The notes beneath the pieces were generated by a model. The model did no database searches. It saw nothing but the letters and a program-made list of their open reading frames with translations, and was not told the DNA's origin. The translations under genes were made by a program, and so were the position numbers. Below are positions 7,083 to 18,737 of a DNA stretch of 52,838 nucleotides, in pieces; within the stretch, counting starts at the first letter, position 1; each line of letters opens with the position of its first letter. This DNA is from Rhodospirillales bacterium RIFCSPLOWO2_02_FULL_58_16 (lineage in GTDB: Bacteria > Pseudomonadota > Alphaproteobacteria > Rhodospirillales > 2-02-FULL-58-16): assembly GCA_001830425.1 (NCBI GenBank), contig MIAA01000032.1, forward strand, positions 1 to 52,838, written 5' to 3'.

Positions 7083-7723
7083 ACATAACCCAAGATGATG
7101 ACGATGCCCGCGTCAACGCGCTCCTGGAGCGCGTGCGGAGCCACGAGGCGGCGAGTTGCCGGGATATCACGGAATCGGCAAAGAAGGAGGCTCTTTGCAT
7201 CGTCCGCCAGGCGCATCGCGAAGCGCGTCTTAATGTGCATCACGCCGTCGTTGACGAACGCCGTCGCGCCGAACGCGAGATTGAGGTCGTGCGGGCGAGA
7301 ATCGAGACTGCCCGCCGTCAGAAGCGGCAAGAGAATGAACTGGAAGCCCTTTCAGGGGCCTGGGAGCGGCTGGTGGAAGCTTTGCACCGCCGCTGGGCGG
7401 ACCAAAAGACGCGGCGGTTGTGGCTCGACTCGCTGGTGGAACACGCGCTTGACCATCTGCTTCCGGGCGTCTGGCGCATCGAGCACCCCGCAGACTGGGA
7501 TACGAACGAGTTATCCATTTACCTTCCCCGCATCACGGCGCATGCGGAAAGGTCGCCTCTCTTTGCCGTCGGTTCATCCATCAAGGCGGGACTTGTCATG
7601 ACAACCGAAGGCGCCCGCCTTGACGGCACCGTGAAGGGTCTGCTTGTAAACCGTTCCGGCATTGAGGGGTTGCTCCTCGGCGATATCCTGGCCGTCTCCC
7701 GTGAACGGGAAGGCGCCCCGTGA
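7079..7723 (+). CDS. V/A-type ATPase peripheral-stalk subunit E
   Basis: A 214-residue protein with a long charged N-terminal helix (residues about 8-95, rich in Arg, Glu and Ala) and a mixed C-terminal domain ending IEGLLLGDILAVSRE. This is the layout of subunit E, whose N-terminal helix forms the right-handed coiled coil with G/H and whose C-terminal head contacts A and B. The segment GLVMTTEGARLDGTVKGLL corresponds to the conserved G-G-hydrophobic-x-x-x-x-x-x-D pattern of the head. It overlaps F (ATGA) and A (GTGA) by 4 bp each. Sequence identity is low, as is usual for this subunit, and operon position supports the call. Confidence 0.8.
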   Translation: MNITQDDDDARVNALLERVRSHEAASCRDITESAKKEALCIVRQAHREARLNVHHAVVDERRRAEREIEVVRARIETARRQKRQENELEALSGAWERLVEALHRRWADQKTRRLWLDSLVEHALDHLLPGVWRIEHPADWDTNELSIYLPRITAHAERSPLFAVGSSIKAGLVMTTEGARLDGTVKGLLVNRSGIEGLLLGDILAVSREREGAP

Positions 7724-9472
7724 GCGACGCCGTCATAAGCTGGATCGGCGGTCCGGTGCTCCGTGCGCGCGTTAACGGCCCCTTTCATGTGCATGAGTCC
7801 CTCGCCGTGGGAGAGAAGGGCCTGCTCGGCGAGGTGATCCGCATCAAGGAAGGCGAGATCGTCGCCCAGGTTTACGAGGACACCACCGGACTCCGCCCCG
7901 GACATCCGGTGCGTGGAACGGGGAGGCCCCTTTCCGTGCGCCTGGGACCCGGACTTCTCGGGGGCATCTTTGACGGCCTTCTTCGTCCGCTCGATGTGAA
8001 GAATGCCGAAGCCTTCGTGCGGCCGGGCGGTTTTCCGGAGCCGTCGCGCCGCTTCTTTTTCCGTCCGTTGGTCAAGGAGGGCGACGAACTGGCGTCCGGC
8101 GCTCCCTTCGGCGAGGTTATGGACGCCGCCCGCCGGTTGCGCTGTCCGGCGCCGCCGGAGATGAAGGGCCTTGTTTCATGGATCGCCGCCGAGGGAGAAT
8201 ATGAGAAGACCGAAACCCTTTGTCGTCTGGCTCCCGCCGACGGCGGCAAAGAGCCGCTCGCGCTCGGCATGTCACACACTTGGCCGGTGCGGCGACCGCG
8301 CCCCGTTTCCCGCCGTTTGTCGCCTTCCTTGCCGTTCATCACCGGACAACGGATCATCGATACCCTCTTTCCCGTGGCGCGCGGCGGCCGCGCCATGCTG
8401 CCCGGCGGCTTCGGCACCGGCAAGACGGTGTTGCAGGAGACCCTGGCCAAATGGTCGGACGCCGATGTAATTATCTATGTCGGCTGCGGGGAGCGCGGCA
8501 ACGAGATGGCGGAGGTGCTCCGTGAGTTCGGAGAACTTGAAGACCCGCGCACAGGCCGCCGCCTCATGGAGCGCACCCTTATCATAGCCAACACATCCAA
8601 CATGCCGGTGGCGGCGCGTGAGGCGAGCATCTACACCGGCGTAACGGTGGGCGAATTTTTTCGCGATCAGGGACTGCATGTGGCTCTCATGGCGGACTCC
8701 ACCAGCCGCTGGGCGGAAGCGCTGCGCGAGGTGTCGGGGCGGTTGGGCGAGCTTCCCGGCGAAGGAGGACATCCGGCCTACCTGAGTTCAAGACTTGCCG
8801 AGTTCTACGAACGCGCAGGCCATGTGCAAACCCTCGCCGGCGACGAGGGATCGCTTACCATCATCGGCGCGGTAAGCCCTCCGGCCGGCGACTTTTCGGA
8901 GCCTGTCACCACTCATACCAAGCGCTATGTCCGCTGTTTCTGGGGATTGGATATCATCCGCGCTCAGGCCCGCTTCTATCCCGCCATCCACCCCTTGCAG
9001 TCTTATTCCGAGGATGCCGATACTCAGTCCGGATGGTGGCAGCGGCAAGGCAACCCCGATTGGAAGGAGCATCGCCGGCTACTGCTGGCGCTTCTTGATG
9101 AGGAGAACCGCATCGAACGTCTGGCCCGTATAGTCGGCAAGGACTCCCTGCCGCCCGAGCAGCAGCTCGTGTTGCTGTTTGCCGAATTGGTCAATGAGGG
9201 CTTTCTCCGCCAGATGGCCACCTCCGCGACCGACCGCTACTGCTCGCCCGCCCGCCAAACCGCCATGCTTCGGATCATCGTGCGCTACATGGAGCGGGCC
9301 AAGGAGGCTTTGACGACAGGCTCGTCACCGGCGGAACTTGCCGAAATGCCGATCTTCCGCGCCCTGCTGCGCATGGGAGAGGATATGGGGGAGGAGAGGC
9401 TTCCCGATTATCAGGCGCTCTGGAAGCGGCTGGACGACGCCTTTGCCCTGCTTCCGAAGACAGAGGCCGGTC

Positions 9473-9483
<11 letters not shown>
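7720..9483 (+). CDS. ntpA: V/A-type ATPase catalytic subunit A
   Basis: The 587-residue catalytic subunit has an intact Walker A loop, GGFGTGKT (residues 229-236), and the catalytic glutamate region YVGCGERGNEMAEVL. MADSTSRWAEALREVSGRLG and PGEGGHPAYL are near-invariant A-subunit segments. Between the N-terminal barrel and the P-loop lies the extra 'bulge' domain (about 110-200) that separates V/A-type A subunits from F-type beta. Three copies alternate with B in the head and hydrolyse or make ATP. The GTG start overlaps the subunit E stop by 4 bp. Nothing suggests loss of activity. Confidence 0.96.
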
Positions 9484-10864
<1,381 letters not shown>

Positions 10865-10865
10865 A

Positions 10866-11492
10866 ATGCGCTTCCAGGGACGGGAAATTTCGCCCAACCG
10901 CAGCACGGCGATAGACCTTCGGGATGAGCGCGCGCTTATCGAGGAAGGCTACGAATTACTGGACGAAAAGCGCATGCAGCTTGCGGGTGAGTTGCTGCGC
11001 CGGCTTGACCGTTACCGCAAGGCGCGAACCGACTACGGCGCAATTCATGACGAGGCGGGGCGGATGCTGGCGCACGCCGGCGGCCGGCACGGGCTGGAGG
11101 GTCTCTTTGTCTACCCTGCCCTTGATATGGCGGAAACCCGCCTTAATCTCAAAAAATACCGCTTTCTCGGAGTGGAGACCGTGGACGCCGGCCTTACCCC
11201 CGCCGCTCCGGTCGCGGCTTCCGACGACGCCGTCAACCCCTCCCCGGAGGCGCGTCATACGGCCCGTCTGTTTGCCGAGCTTATCGCCTCGGCGGCGGAA
11301 CTGGCCGGACTCCATCTCACGCTCAACCGTCTGGCCGAGGAATACCGCGAGACGGAGCGTCGCGCCCGGGCGCTGGAGAACGTGCTTCTGCCCGAGATTG
11401 CCGCCGCCATTAAAGAAATTGTCGAATACCTGGAGGAGACGGAACAGGAGGAAGCGGTCACTGTTCACCGCGCGGCAAATCGGATCGGATAA
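10866..11492 (+). CDS. ntpD: V/A-type ATPase central-shaft subunit D
   Basis: A 208-residue coiled-coil protein. The N-terminal helix contains RSTAIDLRDERALIEEGYEL and LLDEKRMQLAGELL, matching the L-x-x-x-G-x-x-L-L-x-x-K-R pattern of subunit D; the C-terminal helix contains ETERRARALENVLLPEI, matching the R-R-x-N-A-L-E signature. The middle holds a small Ala/Pro-rich insertion (about residues 113-130). Subunit D is the rotating axle inside the A3B3 head. It starts 1 bp after the stop of subunit B and is the last gene of the operon; tRNA-Val follows on the opposite strand. Confidence 0.93.
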   Translation: MRFQGREISPNRSTAIDLRDERALIEEGYELLDEKRMQLAGELLRRLDRYRKARTDYGAIHDEAGRMLAHAGGRHGLEGLFVYPALDMAETRLNLKKYRFLGVETVDAGLTPAAPVAASDDAVNPSPEARHTARLFAELIASAAELAGLHLTLNRLAEEYRETERRARALENVLLPEIAAAIKEIVEYLEETEQEEAVTVHRAANRIG

Positions 11493-11505
11493 TGTTCTGA
11501 TTAAA

Positions 11506-11580
11506 TGGTGGGCACGGCTGGGATTGAACCAGCGACCCCTCGCGTGTGAAGCGAGTGCTCTCCCGCTGAGCTACGCGCCC
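11506..11580 (-). tRNA. tRNA-Val (CAC)
   Basis: The minus strand folds as a complete cloverleaf: acceptor GGGCGCG/CGTGCCC, anticodon stem CTCGC/GCGAG with loop TTCACAC giving anticodon CAC (valine, GUG codons), T-loop GGTTCAATCC and encoded 3' CCA. Its 3' end faces the V/A-ATPase operon, the orientation in which islands often integrate. I found no second copy of the 3' end in this window. Confidence 0.95.
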
Positions 11581-11663
11581 TTTTGTGATTAAGGGAAGGC
11601 CATATATGACGCTGCGTCGCTTTCTGTCAAGAAAGCCTCTACTGTAAAACTCCGCAACAATCT

Positions 11664-11691
11664 TTGACTTGGCGGGGGGCGTCGCTATATG
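11664..11691 (+). promoter_or_regulatory. Sigma70-like promoter of glmU-glmS
   Basis: TTGACT (11664-11669) and TATATG (11686-11691) are separated by 16 bp and lie about 45 bp upstream of the glmU ATG. Both hexamers are close to consensus. Confidence 0.5.
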
Positions 11692-11736
11692 GCAAGTTCC
11701 GAGCCGTCTCCCCTTCTTCAGACGACAGCTTAAAAT

Positions 11737-13098
11737 ATGACCAATAGAAAAACCGCCGTCATCGTCCTCGCCGCCGGCATGGGAACGCGCATGAAGTCGG
11801 CGCGTCCCAAAGTCATGCATCCGTTGGCCGGGCAGCCGATGATCGCCCGCCTGACGGCGACTATCGCCGGGCTTAAGCCCGAAAAAACAGTGGTGGTGAT
11901 CGCTCCCGGTATGGATGAGGCGGTTAAGGCCGTCGCCCCCCATCTTACGGTGGTGCAAAAACAACGACTCGGCACCGGCCACGCCGTGAAGACGGCATTA
12001 ACGGCGCTGGGAAACTTCACGGGCGACGTGCTGATTCTCTACGGCGACACGCCGTTGCTGTCGGCGTCCGCCATGAAAAAACTGATTGCGAAGCGGCGTT
12101 CCCGGCATGATCCGGCGGCGGTGCTGCTGGGCTTTCGCCCCGACGATCCCGGCGCTTACGGGCGCATCATCGCCGGCGCCGACGGCGTTGAGGCTATTAT
12201 CGAGGCCGGCGACGCCTCCCCCGAACAGGCGAAAATAAATCTGTGCAACTCGGGCGCCATGGCCGTTGACGGCAAGCGGCTGGCCGGGCTGGTCAACAAG
12301 ATCGGCAAGGATAACGCCAAGGGCGAATACTACCTTACCGCCATAATCGCCCTGGCCCGCGCTCAAGGTTGGCGCTGCGGCATGGTGGAATTAAAGGGCG
12401 ACGGCGCCGAGGACGAACTGGTCGGCGTCAACTCACGCGCCGAGCTGGCCCAGGCCGAGGCCATCCTTCAGCGCAATCTCAGGGACGCGGCGATGACCGG
12501 CGGCGCTACCCTGATCGACCCTAAGACCGTCTATTTCAGCTATGACACCAGGATCGGACGCGACGTCACCATCGGCCCCAACGTATTTTTCGGCCCCGGC
12601 GTCACCATCGGCGACAATGTGGAAATTCGCTCCTTTTGCCATATCGAGGGAGCAACCGTCGGCAACGGCGCCGTCGTCGGCCCCTTCGCCCGCCTCCGGC
12701 CCGGCGCCCGCATTGCCGGGAACGCCCATATCGGCAACTTCGTCGAGATCAAGAACGCCGTCATCGAGTCCGGGGCCAAGGTCAACCATCTCAGCTATAT
12801 CGGCGATGCGCGGGTGGGAGAAAGCGCCAACGTCGGCGCCGGAACCATCACCTGCAATTACGACGGCTTCAGCAAACACCACACCGACATCGGCGCCGGC
12901 GCTTTTATCGGCTCCAACACCGCCCTGGTGGCTCCGGTCAAGGTGGGAGACGGCGCCGTCATCGGCGCGGGAAGCGTCATCGTCAGGGACGTGGCCGCCG
13001 ACTCGTTGGCGCTGACCCGCGCCGAACAAAAAAATATCAAGGACGGCGCCGGAAACTATCGCCGGCAAAAGACTTCTAAAAAAATGAAAAAAGGCTGA
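11737..13098 (+). CDS. glmU: Bifunctional GlmU (UDP-GlcNAc synthesis)
   Basis: The 453-residue enzyme acetylates glucosamine-1-phosphate and then joins it to UTP, giving UDP-GlcNAc for peptidoglycan and lipid A. The N-terminal uridyltransferase domain begins with the nucleotide loop VIVLAAGMGTRMKSARPKV and includes ILYGDTPLL. The C-terminal half is a left-handed beta helix of hexapeptide repeats (TIGPNVFFGPGVTIGDNVEI), with GNFVEIKNA and NVGAGTITCNYDG. Length is normal. It is six bases upstream of glmS, so both steps from fructose-6-phosphate are encoded together except GlmM. Confidence 0.97.
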   Translation: MTNRKTAVIVLAAGMGTRMKSARPKVMHPLAGQPMIARLTATIAGLKPEKTVVVIAPGMDEAVKAVAPHLTVVQKQRLGTGHAVKTALTALGNFTGDVLILYGDTPLLSASAMKKLIAKRRSRHDPAAVLLGFRPDDPGAYGRIIAGADGVEAIIEAGDASPEQAKINLCNSGAMAVDGKRLAGLVNKIGKDNAKGEYYLTAIIALARAQGWRCGMVELKGDGAEDELVGVNSRAELAQAEAILQRNLRDAAMTGGATLIDPKTVYFSYDTRIGRDVTIGPNVFFGPGVTIGDNVEIRSFCHIEGATVGNGAVVGPFARLRPGARIAGNAHIGNFVEIKNAVIESGAKVNHLSYIGDARVGESANVGAGTITCNYDGFSKHHTDIGAGAFIGSNTALVAPVKVGDGAVIGAGSVIVRDVAADSLALTRAEQKNIKDGAGNYRRQKTSKKMKKG

Positions 13099-13104
13099 TC
13101 GTCC

Positions 13105-14928
<1,824 letters not shown>

Positions 14929-14947
14929 CGGGGAATTTCCATTTCCC

Positions 14948-14976
14948 TTGACCTTTGGCGCTCCTTTGCCTACAAA
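14948..14976 (+). promoter_or_regulatory. Sigma70-like promoter of rpmB
   Basis: TTGACC (14948-14953) and TACAAA (14971-14976) with a 17-bp spacer lie 53 bp upstream of the rpmB ATG. Confidence 0.45.
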
Positions 14977-15029
14977 CCGCCCTCTACCGGGACCGTAGCC
15001 CCGGAATGTTGTTTAAAGGAAATGGTATC

Positions 15030-15335
15030 ATGGCCAGACGGTGCGATCTTAGCGGCAGGGGCGTACAAGCCGGCAATAAAGTGAGTCACGCCAACAACAA
15101 GACCCGGCGGCGCTATCTTCCCAACCTGCAACTCCACTCAATTCTCAGCGAAGCGCTGGGCGCGTCGGTAAATCTGCGCCTGTGCAATCACACGCTTCGT
15201 TCCATTGAGCACAAGGGAGGGCTGGACGCCTACCTGCTGGGCACCAGCAACCTCAAGTTGACGGAGGAAGCGCAACGCCTCAAGCGTCGCGTCAAGCGCC
15301 GCGTCAAGAAAGCAACAGCCGGGGCGACGGCCTGA
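15030..15335 (+). CDS. rpmB: Ribosomal protein L28
   Basis: The 101-residue protein begins MARRCDLSGRGVQAGNKVSH followed by ANNKTRRRYLPN, the signature of bacterial L28, with the alphaproteobacterial C-terminal part RSIEHKGGLDAYLL and a basic Lys/Arg-rich tail. It is a component of the large ribosomal subunit. The ATG at 15030 has AAAGGA upstream; the longer frame from 14955 is unlike L28. It is a single-gene unit with its own promoter. Confidence 0.96.
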   Translation: MARRCDLSGRGVQAGNKVSHANNKTRRRYLPNLQLHSILSEALGASVNLRLCNHTLRSIEHKGGLDAYLLGTSNLKLTEEAQRLKRRVKRRVKKATAGATA

Positions 15336-15362
15336 ATATTTTGTAAGGCGGGAGGCTGCGCT

Positions 15363-16574
15363 TTGGACCCTGGCCTTTTCGGTATTTCCATCGATTTTTA
15401 TCTGTTCGCCGTCACCCTGCTCGGCGTGGCGCTTTTTCACAGACACACGCTGCTTGTGGCCCTCGCCGGACTTGTCGCTATTTCCGGTTATAAAATTCTG
15501 TTCACCGGCTTTAAGACCGGCGTCGGGGTAAACGGCCTTATCAGTCATCTCGGACACGAATGGGTAACGATCGCCAACCTCTTTTGTCTGCTGATGGGGT
15601 TTGCGCTGCTCTCCCGCCATTTTGAGAAAAGCCACATACCGATAAAACTGCCGAAATTCCTGCCGGGCGACTGGAAAGGCGGCTTTGTCATGCTGGTGAT
15701 GGTGTTCGTGCTTTCCGGCTTTCTCGACAACATTGCCGCCGCCCTGATCGGCGGCGCCATGGCGCACCAGTTGTTTCGGGCCAAGGTGCATATCGGCTAC
15801 CTCGCCGCCATCGTCGCCGCCGCCAATGCCGGCGGAGCGGGGTCGGTGATCGGCGACACGACGACGACCATGATGTGGATTTCCGGAGTGTCGCCGCTGG
15901 AGGTGATCCCCGCCTATGTGGGAGCGGCGGCGGCGCTGCTTGTTGTCGGGGTGGTCGGCGCCAAACAGCAACACGCCTACTCGCCGATTCTGAAGCACAG
16001 CCATGAGCATGCCCATATCGACTGGACGCGGGTCGGCGTCATCGCGGTTATTCTGGCGTCGGCCATTATCACCAATATGGTTGTGAATATCGAGTTCAAG
16101 ACCATGGCGGATCATTTCCCCTTCATCGGGGTAGCGGTGTGGGTGGCGATTCTGGCGTCCGTATGGTGGCGGCGGCCTGACTGGGAAGTGATGCCGGAAA
16201 CGGCCAAAGGCACGATGTTCCTGCTATCTCTGGTTCTCAGCGCCTCGATGATGCCGGTGGAACAGTTGCCGTCGGCCTCGTCTGTGACGACGCTGGGGCT
16301 GGGCTTCGTTTCCGCCGTCTTTGACAACATCCCGCTGACGGCGCTGGCCATCAAGCAGGGCGGCTACGATTGGGGATTCCTTGCCTATGCGGTCGGTTTC
16401 GGCGGCTCGATGATCTGGTTCGGCTCCTCGGCCGGCGTGGCGCTCTCTAACATGTATCCCGAGGCGAAGTCGGTCGGTCTCTGGCTGCGCCACGGCTGGC
16501 ATGTGGCCGTGGCCTATGTGGTGGGCTTTGCCGTAATGGCCGCCGTGGTCGGCTGGCATCCTGATGCGTTCTAA
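15363..16574 (+). CDS. ArsB/NhaD/citrate-family membrane transporter
   Basis: A 403-residue polytopic membrane protein with about 10-11 helices. It belongs to the ion transporter superfamily (CitMHS/ArsB/NhaD type): LSGFLDNIAAALIGGAMAHQ and GFVSAVFDNIPLTALAIKQG are the two repeated re-entrant 'DN' motifs, and NAGGAGSVIGDTTTTMMW resembles the substrate-binding loop. A His-rich segment (KHSHEHAHIDW) lies in a central loop. The TTG start at 15363 is supported by GGGAGG seven bases upstream. The substrate cannot be fixed; Na+/H+ exchange or dicarboxylate transport are both possible. It overlaps the DUF192 gene by 11 bp. Confidence 0.8.
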   Translation: MDPGLFGISIDFYLFAVTLLGVALFHRHTLLVALAGLVAISGYKILFTGFKTGVGVNGLISHLGHEWVTIANLFCLLMGFALLSRHFEKSHIPIKLPKFLPGDWKGGFVMLVMVFVLSGFLDNIAAALIGGAMAHQLFRAKVHIGYLAAIVAAANAGGAGSVIGDTTTTMMWISGVSPLEVIPAYVGAAAALLVVGVVGAKQQHAYSPILKHSHEHAHIDWTRVGVIAVILASAIITNMVVNIEFKTMADHFPFIGVAVWVAILASVWWRRPDWEVMPETAKGTMFLLSLVLSASMMPVEQLPSASSVTTLGLGFVSAVFDNIPLTALAIKQGGYDWGFLAYAVGFGGSMIWFGSSAGVALSNMYPEAKSVGLWLRHGWHVAVAYVVGFAVMAAVVGWHPDAF

Positions 16575-17031
16575 GGCGCTTGTTATTTCCGGTCTGTTGC
16601 TGCTTTTCTGCGCCGTCCCTTCTTTCGGCAAAGACGGGGGGTTCGAAACTTCTCGTCTTGTCGTGGCAAGCGCCGGCGGACGCCATGTCTTCACCGTCGA
16701 GCTGGCGGTAAGCGCGGCGCAGAGGAGTCAAGGGCTACAAAACCGCCGCCGCTTGGCGTCCGACGCCGGAATGTTATTTGATTTTGAGGCTGCTCAACCG
16801 ATTTTCTTCTGGATGAAGAATACTTATTTGCCGCTGGATATTATGTTCATCGCCGACGACGGCAGAATTATCAATATTGCCCGCGACACGACGCCTTTGT
16901 CGCCGGCGAAAATTACCTCGTCCGGGCCGGCGCGCGCGGTGCTGGAGGTCAACGCCGGAACGGCGAAGCGGCTGGGGATTGAAGCAGGGGATAGCGTGGA
17001 ACACCCCATTTTTACATCGCAAGCAAAATAG
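16564..17031 (+). CDS. DUF192 exported protein
   Basis: A 155-residue protein with an N-terminal signal peptide (ALVISGLLLLFCAVPSFG) and a DUF192 domain: RSQGLQNRRRLASDAGMLF, then FFWMKNTYLPLDIMFIADDG, then VLEVNAGTAKRLGIEAGD. The family is widespread and small, and its biochemical role is not established. Its ATG overlaps the transporter gene by 11 bp, suggesting co-translation. Confidence 0.88.
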   Translation: MRSKALVISGLLLLFCAVPSFGKDGGFETSRLVVASAGGRHVFTVELAVSAAQRSQGLQNRRRLASDAGMLFDFEAAQPIFFWMKNTYLPLDIMFIADDGRIINIARDTTPLSPAKITSSGPARAVLEVNAGTAKRLGIEAGDSVEHPIFTSQAK

Positions 17032-17040
17032 ACTGATCGC

Positions 17041-17334
17041 TCAGGCCCCGTTTCTCTGGGCTATTTGCGGCCTCGATTCCCAATTTTCTCCGGAAGCCAG
17101 CAGGCAGCTTATGCCGTCGGGCGTAGTGACGATGATGGTCCATGAGCTTTCCGTCGTCGAGGAAAAGACTTCGACTACGCTTCCGTTGTCGGCAAGGCCG
17201 ATGGCGGTCGGGGCTTCCGAGTAGCGGCTGGACAGCTTGTCGATGATATCAAGGCGCGTGGCGCAGAGGGACTGCGCGTCAGCCGGTAATGACACGAAGG
17301 TCATGACGAACAGGACTATGACGAAGCGTGACAT
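17041..17334 (-). CDS. Small secreted protein of unknown function
   Basis: The 97-residue protein has a clear signal peptide (MSRFVIVLFVMTFVSLPADA, cleavage before QSLC). The mature part is about 77 residues with two cysteines (SLCATRLD and GISCLLA) that could pair in the periplasm. A strong site (GGAAGGAG) precedes the ATG at 17334, so the longer frame to 17379 is rejected. It is convergent with the DUF192 gene and divergent from tRNA-Pro. I do not recognise a named domain. Confidence 0.7.
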   Translation of the reverse strand: MSRFVIVLFVMTFVSLPADAQSLCATRLDIIDKLSSRYSEAPTAIGLADNGSVVEVFSSTTESSWTIIVTTPDGISCLLASGENWESRPQIAQRNGA

Positions 17335-17365
17335 ATTGTTTCTCCTTCCTTGATCGGCGGCGGAC

Positions 17366-17394
17366 TTGCGGAAAATCATCTATCGTCTTACTTT
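17366..17394 (+). promoter_or_regulatory. Possible promoter of tRNA-Pro
   Basis: TTGCGG (17366-17371) and TACTTT (17389-17394) are 17 bp apart and end 9 bp before the mature tRNA. The spacing is good and the hexamers moderate. Confidence 0.35.
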
Positions 17395-17403
17395 CTCACC
17401 CCA

Positions 17404-17480
17404 CGGGGAGTGGCGCAGTCTGGTAGCGCATCTGCTTTGGGAGCAGAGGGTCGCTGGTTCGAATCCAGTCTCCCCGACCA
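17404..17480 (+). tRNA. tRNA-Pro (TGG)
   Basis: A full cloverleaf with acceptor CGGGGAG/CTCCCCG, anticodon stem TCTGC/GCAGA and loop TTTGGGA giving anticodon TGG (proline, CCA codons). T-arm GGTTCGAATCC and encoded CCA are present. Confidence 0.96.
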
Positions 17481-17517
17481 ACGTTAACAAAGAGTTACGA
17501 CGGCTGGAGATTCGCCT

Positions 17518-17814
17518 ATGACTGAAGTACGCATTTATCAACCGGCGCCGTCCGCCATGCAGACCGGGCCGTCGCGCGCCCGCAAATGGGTCCTGGAGTA
17601 CGAACCCGCCGCCGCCGATTATATCGATCCTCTGATGGGATGGGTGGGATCGCCGGATACGCGCCGTCAGGTGCGCCTGAAGTTTGAAAGCAAGGATCAG
17701 GCCGTCGCCTTTGCCGAGCGGAATAACCTGTCCTATCAGGTGCGCGAATCTGCCGCCGGACGTTTCCTGATAAAGAATTACGCCGATAATTTCAGCTTCC
17801 ATCAGGTTAAATAA
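17518..17814 (+). CDS. Complex I accessory protein, NDUFS4-like
   Basis: The 98-residue protein matches the 'ETC complex I subunit conserved region' family, the bacterial homologue of mitochondrial NDUFS4 (18 kDa/AQDQ subunit). Key segments are VRIYQPAPSAMQTGPSRARK, WVLEYEP, DPLMGWVGSPDTRRQVRLKF and FADRAF-type AVAFAERNNLSYQV. In alphaproteobacteria and mitochondria it stabilises the NADH-oxidising arm of complex I. CTGGAGA precedes the ATG. The gene sits between tRNA-Pro (37 bp) and tRNA-Arg (10 bp), away from any nuo genes, which is the usual scattered location. Confidence 0.9.
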   Translation: MTEVRIYQPAPSAMQTGPSRARKWVLEYEPAAADYIDPLMGWVGSPDTRRQVRLKFESKDQAVAFAERNNLSYQVRESAAGRFLIKNYADNFSFHQVK

Positions 17815-17824
17815 TTTGCCGCCC

Positions 17825-17901
17825 GGCCCCGTAGCTCAACAGGATAGAGCACCAGCCTTCTAAGCTGGATGTTGCAGGTTCGAGCCCTGCCGGGGTCGCC
17901 A
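17825..17901 (+). tRNA. tRNA-Arg (TCT)
   Basis: A full cloverleaf with acceptor GGCCCCG/CGGGGTC, anticodon stem CCAGC/GCTGG and loop CTTCTAA giving anticodon TCT (arginine, AGA codons). T-arm GCAGG/CCTGC and encoded CCA are present. It begins 10 bp after the NDUFS4-like gene. Confidence 0.96.
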
Positions 17902-17911
17902 TTTCTATTAA

Positions 17912-18616
17912 TTATGCTTCGGCGGCGACGAATTTTTGCAGGTCGTTGAGCGAATGAATGGTGACCCGTCCCTTGTTCATCTCGATCCATCCCAGCTTGC
18001 GCCATTGTTGAAGCTGCCTGTTGACGGCCTCGCGGGAAGTTCCCATAAGCTGTCCGAGTTCCACCTGGGAAATCCGCAATTCCACCGGCTTATTGTCGGT
18101 TTCATGTTCACTGTGGAATTTGCACAGGCTTAATAAGCGTTTGGCCAGCCGCTCGGACAGTTCAAGGAAAACGTAGTCCTCGACGAACTCGTTGGATGAG
18201 CGGACGCGGGCGCAGACCATCTTCAGCAGGTGAGCGGCCAGACTGGGGTTGCCTCCCAAAAATTCAATGAATTCCCGACGGTGTATCTTGAACAGTTCGG
18301 TAGGCTGCATGGCGGAGGCGTTGGCCGTTCGCGGCATGCCGTCAAGCAGGGCTATTTCTCCGAAAACGCCGCCCGGTTCAAGGATGCTGAGGATGACTTC
18401 CTTGCCGTCGGGCGAGGATATGCTGACTTTGATTTCGCCCGACAATACGCCGTAGAGGGCGTCGCCGGGATCGCCTTTCAGAAACAACACCTCGTTGGCG
18501 GCCAGTTTGCGGGTGACGCCCAGCTTGGCAATGCGCTCGATTACCGCCGCATCCATATCGCGGAACAGGAAATGGGTAGACAGCAGTTCCTGTTTATTGA
18601 TGGAGGGCAAGGCCAT
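17912..18616 (-). CDS. Crp/Fnr-family transcription regulator
   Basis: The 234-residue regulator has an N-terminal cyclic-nucleotide-binding fold with an intact phosphate cassette (VFGEIALLDGMPRTANA, including the Glu and Arg that contact cAMP) and a C-terminal winged helix (SQVELGQLMGTSREAVNRQL, then GWIEMNKGRVTIHS). No Fnr-type cysteine cluster is visible, so a cAMP-like ligand is more likely than an Fe-S cluster. It is convergent with tRNA-Arg and has no operon partner, so its targets are unknown. Confidence 0.88.
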   Translation of the reverse strand: MALPSINKQELLSTHFLFRDMDAAVIERIAKLGVTRKLAANEVLFLKGDPGDALYGVLSGEIKVSISSPDGKEVILSILEPGGVFGEIALLDGMPRTANASAMQPTELFKIHRREFIEFLGGNPSLAAHLLKMVCARVRSSNEFVEDYVFLELSERLAKRLLSLCKFHSEHETDNKPVELRISQVELGQLMGTSREAVNRQLQQWRKLGWIEMNKGRVTIHSLNDLQKFVAAEA

Positions 18617-18681
18617 GGCCTGAACGACCCTAAAGTATAAAAAAACGGACTTTACAACCTATATTTTGAAAAAGCCATGAT

Positions 18682-18712
18682 AACCGGCGGAGCCGTTACC
18701 GCCCCGCCGGTT
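18682..18712 (-). terminator. Hairpin terminator of the Do protease gene
   Basis: AACCGGCGG and CCGCCGGTT form a perfect 9-bp stem with a 13-nt loop, about 25 bp past the protease stop on the minus strand. A short T-run (CTTTTTC) follows after some bases, so termination may be only partly intrinsic. Confidence 0.45.
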
Positions 18713-18737
18713 GATATCGTAATGAACGAAAGAAAGG

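Noticed and set aside
13099-13104. glmS ribozyme before glmS
   Set aside because: Only six bases separate glmU and glmS, leaving no room for the ribozyme.
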